Below, piece by piece: positions 1-8,128 of a DNA stretch of 64,000 nucleotides. Numbering within the stretch: position 1 is the stretch's first letter; each line of letters starts with the position of its first letter. The stretch spans positions 186,001-250,000 of the forward strand of contig NZ_CAXBGN010000001.1 in assembly GCF_963975415.1 (NCBI RefSeq). The letters run 5' to 3'. The notes below the pieces were generated by a model. That model searched no databases and had not been told where the DNA came from. It saw only the letters and a program-made list of their open reading frames with translations. This DNA comes from Kriegella sp963975415 (GTDB lineage Bacteria; Bacteroidota; Bacteroidia; Flavobacteriales; Flavobacteriaceae). Made by a program: the position numbers and the translations under genes.

Positions 1-42
1 CACCAATTATATTTTCAAATAGACATTTTTATGAGTTTTTGA
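1..42 (+). CDS. C-terminal tail of an upstream gene (possible partner reverse transcriptase)
   Basis: Frame 1 is open from the window edge for 13 codons, reads HQLYFQIDIFMSF, and stops at TGA 40-42. That stop overlaps the TTG start of the next gene in a four-base TTGA, the usual arrangement of translationally coupled genes. The fragment is too short to identify by sequence. If the locus is a type 3 defence reverse transcriptase system, as the downstream gene and RNA suggest, this would be the end of the first RT (Drt3a). That identity is inference; only the open frame and the overlap are seen. Confidence 0.45.
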   Translation, partial: HQLYFQIDIFMSF

Positions 43-2153
43 TAAATCATAAAGTGAAATTTAATTTTGAAGACAATTCTTTCCATTGGATTGACTGTAA
101 AGATGAAAATAGTATTCAAAAAGCAATAAGAATACTTTTTGATGCTAATGGAAATTCTGAACATAATAAACGTAAGCTAAATCCTAAAAAGAAAGAATTA
201 AGAAAAATTGCTTTCAATTATAAAGTAACTCACAAAGAAAAAGATTTTAGAGATTTAGCAATTCCACATCCCAAAAGCCAAATAGAGTTGGTTTCTTTCT
301 ATCAACGATATAAAGAGTTAATTCTTTATTATTCTAAAGAAAGTCCATACTCGATAAGAAAGCCTGACAATATTGCAAAATTTGTTTTTTCAAATGACAA
401 TACATATGTTGAAAATAAAGGAGATGAAGATGATTTCATAGAGGAAAGTGGAAAAGAATATAAAAGTTTGAAAACGTTTTTTACTTACAAGAGGTTTTCA
501 AATATTTACAAATTCTACGAGCATTATGCATACCATCGTGCTGAAAAAAAGTACGATAAAATGATAAAGTTTGATATAGCAAAATGCTTCGATAGCATAT
601 ATACTCATTCACTTTCTTGGGCTTTAACAAATAAAGAATTTGTAAAGGAAAATAATGATTCCAAAACATTTGCTGGACAGTTTGATAAATTTATGCAGAA
701 TACAAACTATGGTGAAACTAATGGAATAATTATTGGCCCTGAATTTTCAAGAATTTTTGCTGAACTAATACTGCAAAGTATTGATAAGAAAATTGAACAA
801 ATTCTGCGGGATAAAGACATTTATCATAAAATAGATTATGAAATTTACCGATATGTTGATGATTTCTTTGTCTTCTACAACAATGAAAAAACAAAGAATG
901 AAATTTTAGATAATTATAAAATCACTTTAAAGGAGTACAAGCTATCATTAAATAACTCAAAAACCCGACAATATGAAAAGCCCTTGATTACAGAAATAAC
1001 GATAGCAAAAAATAAAATTATTAATCTATTAAAAGATGGTATAAAGTTTAAAATTTTAAAGGAAAAAGATAAGGAAGACAAAGAAATTCCTGAAGGAAAA
1101 ATAGGAGACGAAGATTTTATTCCTAGAAAAAAAATATTAGTAAGTGATGTTGATATTAGATGCGATTCAAATAAGCTAATTACTGAATTTAAAACAATTG
1201 TAGTAGTTTCAAATGTTGCTTATAAAGATATTATGAACTATACTCTAGCAATTTTTAGAAGTAGTTTATTACGTAACATAAAAAAGTATGAGGAGCATAA
1301 AAAAAGACTAGACAAAGATAAGTTTAGAGGAATACTTACTAAAGAGGAAGAAAAGAAATTAATAAAACAAGAAGCAAATTTTACAAAATATATTGTAGAA
1401 ATGCTTGATTTCGTCTTTTTCCTTTATGGAGTTTCTCCAAAAGTTAATTCCACCATTAAATTAGTAAGTATTCTATCTTTTATTATTAAATCTTTCAGAA
1501 AAAGATATAGATTTCAGTTTGATGAACCTGCAGATGGTAAGACATATGAATTGATAAATCAATTTAATAAGTTGAATCAGGAGGTTGTATTCAAAAAAAT
1601 CTTGGATGAAATAATTTTGATTCTTGATAAAAGTAAAATTGATGAACATTTACAAATTGAGACCCTATATCTATTGATAGTATTAAAAGAATTAGGCAAA
1701 GAATATAGGTTAACTTCAGCTCAGCTTGTTAAGTACCTGAATCTAAAAACAATAAAGAAGGATGATGGTATTAAAGAATATGAATTTAAAAATAACATTA
1801 ACTATTTTGTTATCACAGTTTTACTATTTTATTTCAAGGATATAAAGCAATATTCTCTACTAAAGGAAGCAGTAAAAAAAGGAATAATTAACAAAATAGA
1901 AAGGATTGAAGAAAATAAGAGAACTAAACATTCCGAATTGGTGCTTTTATTTTTTGATTTAATATCTTGTCCGTATCTAAATGAAGAAGAATTTAGATTT
2001 AAAAGAAGGATATTAGAACTATTTGATATTAAAACAGAAAAAGTAGAATTTATTAAATTTGTAATTAAACAAAGGTATTGGTTTACAAAATGGGATAATT
2101 TTAATTTAGTTGAAGAAATGAATGCTAAAAGTTCGTTAGAACCTTATTCTTAA
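39..2153 (+). CDS. Antiphage defence reverse transcriptase, Drt3b/UG8-like
   Basis: A 704-residue protein with a reverse transcriptase palm near its N-terminal third. Motif A is FDIAKCFDSIY (about 178-188), the motif B region is GIIIGPEFSR (229-238), and the catalytic YVDD is at 272-275. The remaining ~370 residues are helical and Lys/Glu-rich, with no group II intron maturase, no retron-like neighbour and no integrase. Long alpha-rich C-terminal extensions are typical of the 'unknown group' and Abi-type RTs that act in phage defence. Length, coupling to an upstream gene and the RNA just downstream fit the second RT of DRT type 3. The TTG start at 39 is chosen because it overlaps the upstream stop; a GTG at 54 is an alternative. 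The gene is clearly more AT-rich than the core genome to its right. An AbiA- or AbiK-like RT is the main alternative; RT identity is secure, subtype less so. Confidence 0.85.
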   Translation: MINHKVKFNFEDNSFHWIDCKDENSIQKAIRILFDANGNSEHNKRKLNPKKKELRKIAFNYKVTHKEKDFRDLAIPHPKSQIELVSFYQRYKELILYYSKESPYSIRKPDNIAKFVFSNDNTYVENKGDEDDFIEESGKEYKSLKTFFTYKRFSNIYKFYEHYAYHRAEKKYDKMIKFDIAKCFDSIYTHSLSWALTNKEFVKENNDSKTFAGQFDKFMQNTNYGETNGIIIGPEFSRIFAELILQSIDKKIEQILRDKDIYHKIDYEIYRYVDDFFVFYNNEKTKNEILDNYKITLKEYKLSLNNSKTRQYEKPLITEITIAKNKIINLLKDGIKFKILKEKDKEDKEIPEGKIGDEDFIPRKKILVSDVDIRCDSNKLITEFKTIVVVSNVAYKDIMNYTLAIFRSSLLRNIKKYEEHKKRLDKDKFRGILTKEEEKKLIKQEANFTKYIVEMLDFVFFLYGVSPKVNSTIKLVSILSFIIKSFRKRYRFQFDEPADGKTYELINQFNKLNQEVVFKKILDEIILILDKSKIDEHLQIETLYLLIVLKELGKEYRLTSAQLVKYLNLKTIKKDDGIKEYEFKNNINYFVITVLLFYFKDIKQYSLLKEAVKKGIINKIERIEENKRTKHSELVLLFFDLISCPYLNEEEFRFKRRILELFDIKTEKVEFIKFVIKQRYWFTKWDNFNLVEEMNAKSSLEPYS

Positions 2154-2160
2154 TAATAAA

Positions 2161-2268
2161 AGGACGCACCAGATAAAATTTGCAATTTCGATTGCCACAC
2201 ACAAGCGTTCTAATATGTCCGTAAAAAGACAATCACAAAGTTAGTTTTTTCTGGGACTAACTTTTTTT
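2161..2268 (+). ncRNA. Candidate DRT3-type template ncRNA with ACACACA loop
   Basis: The gap between the RT and the next gene folds well by eye. A seven-pair outer stem (2161-2167 with 2205-2211, one G-U) encloses a hairpin GCAAT-TTCG-ATTGC (2182-2195, UUCG tetraloop). The 3' side of the internal loop holds CACACACA (2196-2203). The region ends in a perfect nine-pair terminator hairpin with a T tract. DRT type 3 systems encode a ncRNA next to their two RT genes, and, as I recall, recent work reports an AC-repeat template in it that directs alternating GT DNA. Structure and AC repeat are seen; function is inferred from that knowledge. The 5' end is not defined: it could be processed from the RT mRNA. 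Confidence 0.6.
2237..2268 (+). terminator. Intrinsic terminator after the RT/ncRNA unit
   Basis: AAAGTTAGT (2237-2245) pairs perfectly with ACTAACTTT (2256-2264) across a 10-base loop, followed by T residues to 2268. It ends transcription of the RT/ncRNA unit 10 bases before the next start codon, so the nuclease gene downstream would need read-through or its own promoter. Confidence 0.85.
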
Positions 2269-2278
2269 ATACATATTA

Positions 2279-4243
2279 ATGAAAAGGTATTTATCTAAAT
2301 CTAGGTTTAAATTAGGGTTGGAATGTCCAACCAAGCTTTATTATACAAATAAAAAGGAATATGCCAATCAAAAAAAGGAAGATGATTTTCTTGAAGCATT
2401 AGCACAAGGTGGGTTTCAGGTCGAAGAATTAGCAAGATTAGAATATGATGGAGGAATTCTTGTGAATGGAAATCCATGGGATTATGATATTCTATTAGAG
2501 AAAACTAATAAATTGTTAAAGCAAGAAAATGTGATTATATATGAACCTGCTTTTTTGTACAATAATTGTTTTGTTAGAGTAGATATTTTAGTAAAAAAAG
2601 GTGATACGATAGAATTAATTGAAGTTAAAGCTAAATCCATAAATTCAAATGATGAATTTTCTATTATTGGAAAAAGGGGAAAACTTCGCAGTGAATGGAG
2701 GAATTATTTATTTGACATTGCTTTTCAGGAATATGTAATGAAAAACGCTTTTTCAAATTGGAGAATTAAACCCTATCTATTACTTATTGACAAAAGCAAA
2801 ACTGCTACAGTTGATGGCTTAAATCAAAAATTTAAGATAACATCAAAATCCAATAAGCGCACTGGAATAATTGTCAAAGAAGGAACTAATAAAGTTGATA
2901 TTGGAGAATCCATTTTAACTAAAATACCTGTTGATTCAATTATTGCTAATATCAAATCAGGAGTTTTCAAATATGACGAATCCTTAACTTTTAAAGAAGC
3001 AATTCAATTATTTACAGAGTATTATTCAAAGGATATTAAGATAAATTCTCCTGTGAATGTAAAATGCAAAAACTGTGAATTCTACACAGTTGATGATAAC
3101 AATTTGAAAAGTGGATATATTGAATGTTGGACAGAACAATTAAATGTTTCGAAAGAAACAATTATTAATGAGCCAAAAGTATATGAAGTAGGAAATTTTA
3201 AATCCGCATCTAAACTAATTGAAAGAGGAACATATTTGATGAAGGATATTGAGGAAGATGATATAACGGTATTGCCCAAACCTTATGGACTTTCAATATC
3301 AGAAAGACAGTGGTTGCAAATAAGTAAAGTTAAAGAACGAGATAATACACCTTATATCGACATTGATGGTTTGAAATTAGTAATGAGCAGTTGGAAATTT
3401 CCTTTGCACTTTATAGATTTTGAAACTTCAACTGTTGCAATTCCTTTTAATAAAGGGAAAAAACCTTATGAACAAATTGCTTTTCAATTTTCGCATCATA
3501 AAATACTAGAAGATGGTTCTATTTCTCACGAAACTGAATATATTAATTCAGAAGCTGGTAATTTTCCAAACTTTGATTTTTTGAGAAATTTAAGAACAGC
3601 TTTGTCCTTGGATGTGGGTAGTATATTTAAATACTCTTATCATGAAAACACAATTCTTAATGCTATCCATGAACAATTAATATCTTCCAATGAAAAAGAT
3701 AAAGATGAATTAATTGATTTCATTAAATCTATTAGTCATTCAAAAAAGGATAGTGTTATTTCTTGGGTAGGAGATAGGGATATGATAGATTTATGTGAAA
3801 TGGTTAAATTATACTATTATGACCCTCAAACTAAAGGCTCTAATTCGATTAAAGCAGTCTTACCAGCAGTTCTTAATAGTAGTGGATTTTTAAAAAATAA
3901 ATATTCTAAATCTATAAAAGAGATTTCTTTATCTAGTTTAAATTTTAATGATGATAAAGTATTTATTGAATTTGACCAAAATGATAAAGTTATAAGTCCA
4001 TATAAAAGCTTACCACAATTGTTTGATGATTGGAGTGAAGACGAATTGGATAGTTTAATGTCAGATTTAGAAGGTATTGATAATGGTGGTTCTGCATTAA
4101 TTGCATATTCAAAATTACAGTTTCAAGAAATGAACGATGCAGAAAGACAAGAAATAAGAAAGGCACTATTAATGTATTGTGAGATAGATACACTTGCTAT
4201 GGTAATGATATATGAGTTTTTTAAGGAATCTATAAAATCTTAA
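2279..4243 (+). CDS. DUF2779 protein: Cas4-like nuclease plus DEDD exonuclease
   Basis: A 654-residue protein of the DUF2779 family. The N-terminal half has PD-(D/E)XK residues Asp102 and Glu115-Val-Lys117 (in RVDIL and IEVKAK). It also has four cysteines arranged as in Cas4/AddB Fe-S nucleases, one early (Cys16, in ECPTK) and three late (Cys263, Cys266, Cys283). The C-terminal half begins an RNase H-like exonuclease with FIDFET (Asp380, Glu382) and ends with a YxxxD motif (Tyr633-Asp637), as in DEDDy exonucleases. Both nuclease centres look intact. Members of the family occur near defence and toxin-antitoxin genes, but I know of no settled function. It starts 10 bases after the terminator of the RT/RNA unit and shares its AT-rich composition. 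Whether it belongs to the same defence system or is just a neighbour in the island cannot be told from sequence. Confidence 0.8.
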   Translation: MKRYLSKSRFKLGLECPTKLYYTNKKEYANQKKEDDFLEALAQGGFQVEELARLEYDGGILVNGNPWDYDILLEKTNKLLKQENVIIYEPAFLYNNCFVRVDILVKKGDTIELIEVKAKSINSNDEFSIIGKRGKLRSEWRNYLFDIAFQEYVMKNAFSNWRIKPYLLLIDKSKTATVDGLNQKFKITSKSNKRTGIIVKEGTNKVDIGESILTKIPVDSIIANIKSGVFKYDESLTFKEAIQLFTEYYSKDIKINSPVNVKCKNCEFYTVDDNNLKSGYIECWTEQLNVSKETIINEPKVYEVGNFKSASKLIERGTYLMKDIEEDDITVLPKPYGLSISERQWLQISKVKERDNTPYIDIDGLKLVMSSWKFPLHFIDFETSTVAIPFNKGKKPYEQIAFQFSHHKILEDGSISHETEYINSEAGNFPNFDFLRNLRTALSLDVGSIFKYSYHENTILNAIHEQLISSNEKDKDELIDFIKSISHSKKDSVISWVGDRDMIDLCEMVKLYYYDPQTKGSNSIKAVLPAVLNSSGFLKNKYSKSIKEISLSSLNFNDDKVFIEFDQNDKVISPYKSLPQLFDDWSEDELDSLMSDLEGIDNGGSALIAYSKLQFQEMNDAERQEIRKALLMYCEIDTLAMVMIYEFFKESIKS

Positions 4244-4260
4244 TATTATGTAATATAGAA
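4243..4260 (+). repeat. Left copy of an 18-bp imperfect direct repeat
   Basis: ATATTATGTAATATAGAA starts at the stop codon of the DUF2779 gene and recurs with one mismatch at 5160-5177, bracketing about 900 bp of unusual DNA. Confidence 0.55.
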
Positions 4261-4590
4261 CCTCAATGTTTCCTTCGGCCTAAGAGAATTTTGGTAAAAC
4301 AATAGGCGAAGGGAGCGGCCATATTCTAGAGGGCTGGTAATAAGGTTTGTCGATGTGCAGAATGATTCAATGAGTTCAAAGGCGGTCTTAAGAGTTATAA
4401 TGCTTTCTAGAATATAGCGACTGAGCCGTACATTGTTTCCAAAATTATCTGTTAGCCTTGAAATCGCAGATTCACGAATACCTTTAAAAAAATAATAGAT
4501 ATCAATGAGTATCTTTTTGTTTCTTTTTTTATCAAGAAAAAAAGATAAATAAAAACCTTGCTGGTTACCATGTTGAATTCTATTTGACAT
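4246..4590 (-). CDS. Doubtful small ORF, no recognised family
   Basis: A 114-residue open frame with no domain I recognise. It is Arg/Lys- and Phe-rich. Part of its N-terminal region is encoded by an A/T-homopolymer hairpin (TCTTTTTTT...AAAAAAAGA near 4526), which often gives chance open frames. It runs opposite to its left neighbour and has no visible promoter. It could be a decayed gene in the island tail or non-coding. Listed only because it is the sole long frame in this stretch. Confidence 0.2.
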   Translation of the reverse strand: MSNRIQHGNQQGFYLSFFLDKKRNKKILIDIYYFFKGIRESAISRLTDNFGNNVRLSRYILESIITLKTAFELIESFCTSTNLITSPLEYGRSLRLLFYQNSLRPKETLRFYIT

Positions 4591-4792
4591 AATGTTAGAA
4601 GTACCTAAAGAAAAGATAAAACAAGACGGGAGGTTAGCAAGGGCTAAGAATTTTGCTCGCAGAGAAAATTTTAGCTGTTGCGGCTAACTGACGAGAATGT
4701 CGTAGAAAAAAATCTTGCAGAGATTTCCTCGAATACACGAATTTTAAACAAACCTAAAAGGCTAGCTTTTAAATGGCGTTGGCAAGCGATGG

Positions 4793-4810
4793 CCTCCGAA
4801 GCTTCGGAGG
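4793..4810. repeat. 18-bp perfect palindrome
   Basis: CCTCCGAAGCTTCGGAGG is a perfect inverted repeat centred between 4801 and 4802, in the non-coding island tail. No T tract follows it, so a simple terminator is unlikely. Confidence 0.8.
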
Positions 4811-4955
4811 TGTTTAAAATACGACGTAAAAAGCGAAAATCTAGTAGACTTTTTATTTTGCGTGTAAGAAGATGCGGCTGCAACAGCAATTTGATTTTAA
4901 AAAGCAATCGAGTACCGAAGCCTCGGGAGCAGCGGCTATTTTACATAACCCGTGA

Positions 4956-4988
4956 CAAATAAGATTAGCCAGTGGCTGATTTTATTTG
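4956..4988. repeat. Long hairpin, 15 pairs with 3-base loop
   Basis: The arm 4956-4970 pairs with 4974-4988 across loop AGT, 15 pairs with two G-U wobbles if transcribed rightward. It has no T tract on the + strand. Role unknown: structured RNA or end of a small mobile element are possibilities. Confidence 0.65.
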
Positions 4989-5159
4989 GCGGCGAGTTGT
5001 AGCGGCTGCCTTGTAATGAGCATTGCCGATGCTGGCCACAATTTGGCTTTGACATAATTGCTAACGATATAGAACACTGGCGTGTTGCTACATCTGCAAT
5101 TATATAAAATAACGCGGAAATGCGCTATTCGTTAAATGGCTACAATTGTATCATAATTT

Positions 5160-5177
5160 ATATTATGTAAAATAGAA
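5160..5177 (+). repeat. Right copy of the 18-bp imperfect direct repeat
   Basis: ATATTATGTAAAATAGAA matches 4243-4260 at 17 of 18 positions. It lies just before the core-like CHRD gene and may mark the edge of the accessory segment. Confidence 0.55.
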
Positions 5178-5279
5178 TATTTCAGGTCTTGTAATCCACA
5201 AGTTTAGTTACATTACCCCATTTATTCATTCGAGTTAATAATATATGGTATTCCAATAACTTCTTCCCCCTCTGCCCAA

Positions 5280-5287
5280 TAGTTTTG
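5280..5287 (+). promoter_or_regulatory. -7 element for the CHRD lipoprotein gene
   Basis: TAGTTTTG fits the Bacteroidota -7 consensus TAnnTTTG and lies 52 bases before the ATG. No clear -33 TTTG partner is seen. Confidence 0.4.
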
Positions 5288-5339
5288 TAAGAATGAAAGC
5301 TCACGTCTTTTACAACTTAATAACTCTAAAACAAAATTC

Positions 5340-6908
5340 ATGAAAAAATTATTGTATGTATTTCTAACGGCTACACCGTTGATGTTTACGAGCTGTAGCA
5401 ATGACGATGACGCCGATCTCGGGCCAGGAGAATTCGACGGAGATTCCAAAACGTTTCAATTACAGTCCAAATCTGATGCTACGATTTCCGGTACGGCCAC
5501 ATTTGTAGAAAATGCCGATGGTACAGCCACCGTAAACTTAGATTTAGAAGGGGTGACAACGGGTAGTCATCCGGCGCACATTCACGCGAACAGCGCCGCC
5601 GAAGGTGGTGATATCGTCATCGACCTCACCCCCGTTGACGCTTCCGGAGAAAGTGTAACTATAGTAACGGCCACAAACGCCGGTGCTGCCATTACCTATA
5701 CGGCATTATTGGAATTTGATGGTTATATCAATGTACACCAGAGTACCGATGATTTGGGTACCTTAATCGCACAAGGTGATGTGGGTATCAACGAACTAAC
5801 GGGCGATACAAAGGAATACGCATTGAATAGTGTTACCGTTCCCACTATTAGTGGTACCGCTACCCTTTCGAAGCGTGTAAGTGGCGCTTCGCTTTTAGAG
5901 GTCCAATTGGAGGGTACGCCTGCCGATGGCATTCATCCGGGCCACATCCATGTGAATTCTGCCGCTGAAGGTGGCGGGATCGCCATCTCTTTAACGCCAG
6001 TTGATGGAGCCAGCGGATATAGCGCAACACACATTGAAGCTACCGATGAAGACGCTGCTATTACCTATGCTGATTTATTGGAATACGACGGGTATATCAA
6101 TATACACCTAAGTGCTGACGATTTGACCACACTTGTTGCCCAAGGCGATATCGGTATCAATGAACTAACGGAGGAATCCAAGGAATACGTTTTGAATAGC
6201 GTTACCGCTCCTACGATCAGTGGTATGGCCACAATTTACAAGCGCGTAAGCGGTGCGGCCTTACTTGAGATTGCCTTGGAAGGAACGCCTGATGGTGGTG
6301 CACATCCCGCTCACATTCATGCAAACACCGCTGCTGAAGGGGGTGATATCCTTATTTCATTGGCGACCGTTGATGGAACAACAGGAAAAAGTTTGACGCA
6401 TATCGATGCAAACGATGCCGACGAGCCTGTTTCATATGAAGATTTATTGGATTTCGATGGCTATATCAACGTACATCTCAGCGATACCGAATTATCGGTT
6501 TTGGTAGCACAAGGTGATATCGGACAGAACGAGTTGACGGGTACAGCGCAGGAATATGACCTTGCTGCAGTTTCCGATGCGGCTATTTTCGGTACCGCTA
6601 CCTTCGCAGAACGTGTCAATGGTGAAACATTGGTTACGCTGGCTATCGAAGGCACTGTAGATGGCGGGGTGCATCCAGCACATGTCCATATGGGAGCTGT
6701 TGCAGATGCCCCGGGGGGTATCACGGTTTCATTGAACTCCGTAACCGGACTAACGGGGACAAGTATGACAAACGTCACTAAACTGGATGATGACACCCCT
6801 ATCGATTATGCCGGTATGATTGCCATAGATGGGTATGTGAATGTACATGCCAGTGTCGATGATCTCGCTACCTTGATTGCACAAGGCAACGTGGGCGCTA
6901 ATAATTAA
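5340..6908 (+). CDS. Surface lipoprotein with four CHRD domains
   Basis: A 522-residue protein with a short signal peptide and lipobox Cys19 followed by SNDDD, an acidic stretch resembling the Bacteroidota lipoprotein export signal, so display on the cell surface is likely. The rest is four tandem CHRD domains of about 120 residues (roughly 33-155, 155-275, 275-395, 395-522). Each has a core HPAHIH or close variant (HPGHIH, HPAHVH), an AAEGG-type loop and a closing DGYINVH/VAQGDIG segment. CHRD was defined in chordin and is common in bacterial secreted proteins; its bacterial ligand is not settled. The repeats are similar but diverged, so they are old duplications. Composition is core-like, unlike the island to the left, and a strong terminator follows, so it is a single-gene unit. 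Confidence 0.88.
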   Translation: MKKLLYVFLTATPLMFTSCSNDDDADLGPGEFDGDSKTFQLQSKSDATISGTATFVENADGTATVNLDLEGVTTGSHPAHIHANSAAEGGDIVIDLTPVDASGESVTIVTATNAGAAITYTALLEFDGYINVHQSTDDLGTLIAQGDVGINELTGDTKEYALNSVTVPTISGTATLSKRVSGASLLEVQLEGTPADGIHPGHIHVNSAAEGGGIAISLTPVDGASGYSATHIEATDEDAAITYADLLEYDGYINIHLSADDLTTLVAQGDIGINELTEESKEYVLNSVTAPTISGMATIYKRVSGAALLEIALEGTPDGGAHPAHIHANTAAEGGDILISLATVDGTTGKSLTHIDANDADEPVSYEDLLDFDGYINVHLSDTELSVLVAQGDIGQNELTGTAQEYDLAAVSDAAIFGTATFAERVNGETLVTLAIEGTVDGGVHPAHVHMGAVADAPGGITVSLNSVTGLTGTSMTNVTKLDDDTPIDYAGMIAIDGYVNVHASVDDLATLIAQGNVGANN

Positions 6909-6953
6909 GAATCCTTTGCGTCACACTATCAATATAAATTTCAATCTCATACG

Positions 6954-6988
6954 AAGACCGCCCAATTATTCTGGGCGGTCTTTTTTTT
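6954..6988 (+). terminator. Intrinsic terminator of the CHRD gene
   Basis: AAGACCGCCCA (6954-6964) pairs with TGGGCGGTCTT (6972-6982), a GC-rich 11-pair stem with a seven-base loop, followed by a T tract. Confidence 0.92.
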
Positions 6989-7550
6989 AAGGTTTATTGA
7001 AACGCGAGTGTTAAATCAATTAGGTTTACCGTCAACTCTTGGACTCCGTATTCTTTAGAGGAAATAACATTTATCAAACAATCGTTCTTATTTTTTTGGA
7101 AAGATATTAAAATTTTGATTCGATACATGCATCATAACTTATTGAATTACAAGGGTTATAAGGCGAAAATGGTATTAACGGACCTTTGGAATATTCATGC
7201 CCGTCAATAGACAACCATCGACCACAGGCTTAAGAGGATCGAGTTTCACTACAAGAAGTTGTTTTTGCATAGGACTTCGGATGCCTGATACTATGCACTG
7301 AAGAATAATCAGGAAAATTAAATCATATACGATTTAATCCTCTTGAAGAAGCACTTATATTCCACTACACCAATTAACCATACTCCCAAGAGCGAACGAA
7401 ACTCTTAAAAATACCTTTGGCCATACAACACAGAAAAAGCTAAAAGCTAATTTGCGTAATATGACCAAAAGTAAGTTCTTGACGGATTACTAACCTTAAA
7501 AGGTAAAAACCGCCAAGCTATCTGCGAACGACCAGTTTCGCACAAAGTTT
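6989..7550. other. Intergenic stretch without a supported gene
   Basis: About 560 bp with stop codons in all frames. Short runs of translation in the + frames look vaguely protein-like, which would suit a decayed gene, but I cannot name one. It contains a one-mismatch copy of the recurrent ATCGTATACGAT palindrome at 7321-7334. Confidence 0.5.
7321..7334. repeat. Variant copy of the AATCGTATACGATT palindrome
   Basis: AATCATATACGATT differs from the recurrent palindrome by one base (G to A). It lies in a gene-free stretch. Confidence 0.4.
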
Positions 7551-7925
7551 TTAATAACTACTCGCAACCTCGACGTAATCATCGACATTCTTTCGCAGTT
7601 CATTGAATTCGGAAAACTGATGTTTTATTTTGTCAACATAATCTTCCACGGTCTTTCTATGATCCCGTATTGCGGCAATAATCTCACGATTTGTACTGCT
7701 AAAGGTATCAAGACCAGTTTTAAGCGCTTGTATGCGTTCGAACAAGCTATACGTGTTCGGTTCACACACGTACGAATTTAACTTTTCACGTAGCTGTCTT
7801 ACGTATTGCTCATTACGCTCCAACCGAAGTACCAAGGCACTTTGGTCTTTAACTTGGAAAGCGTCAGTGGGCCGATTGTAAACTGCTCTTCTGCGTTCTT
7901 GGGTAAGTTGTTGAGTTGTTTCCAT
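7551..7925 (-). CDS. Hypothetical coiled-coil protein
   Basis: A 124-residue cytosolic-looking protein with no signal peptide, rich in charged residues, with heptad-like Leu/Val spacing over most of its length, so mainly helical and probably coiled-coil. I recognise no family. It stands alone, facing left, divergent from the hibernation factor gene with about 200 bp of AT-rich DNA between them. The reading frame is plausible because of its normal composition and clean ATG at 7925. Confidence 0.6.
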   Translation of the reverse strand: METTQQLTQERRRAVYNRPTDAFQVKDQSALVLRLERNEQYVRQLREKLNSYVCEPNTYSLFERIQALKTGLDTFSSTNREIIAAIRDHRKTVEDYVDKIKHQFSEFNELRKNVDDYVEVASSY

Positions 7926-8128
7926 TATAAATAGATTTAAGTGTAGTCAACCTAATTTGTAAGAAAATTAGTATAATTTAAACAAAAAAACGCAATTATC
8001 CTATATTTAAAGTGCATAAAATCAGACTTTAACCTTTATTTATCCTAAAATTCAGAATTCGTTAAAATAAAGTGATTTTAATTTGGTTTTACTTGACTTC
8101 CTTTTTAATTTCATTTTAAAATAAATAT

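Larger units (their letters stand above)
4591..5339. other. Largely non-coding island tail with palindromes
   Basis: No convincing gene is seen on either strand; the open frames here overlap each other antisense and match nothing I know. The stretch is more GC-rich than the defence genes and full of short inverted repeats: an 18-bp perfect palindrome at 4793-4810, a 15-pair hairpin at 4956-4988 and a small AACAC/GTGTT hairpin at 5073-5086. Its right end carries the second copy of the direct repeat (5160-5177). It separates the AT-rich defence island from core-like genes. Confidence 0.5.

Noticed and set aside
4678..4962. Overlapping antisense open frames in the island tail as genes
   Set aside because: They lie fully antisense to one another, span palindromes and hairpins, have no recognisable motif and no promoter; non-coding is more likely.
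5060..5150. Integron attC-like site near GCTAACG...CGTTAAAT
   Set aside because: The right side fits GTTRRRY but the left does not match RYYYAAC, and there is no integrase or cassette ORF.
6989..7550. Decayed transposase or gene remnant
   Set aside because: Short protein-like runs exist but no family motif, terminal repeats or target duplication were found.
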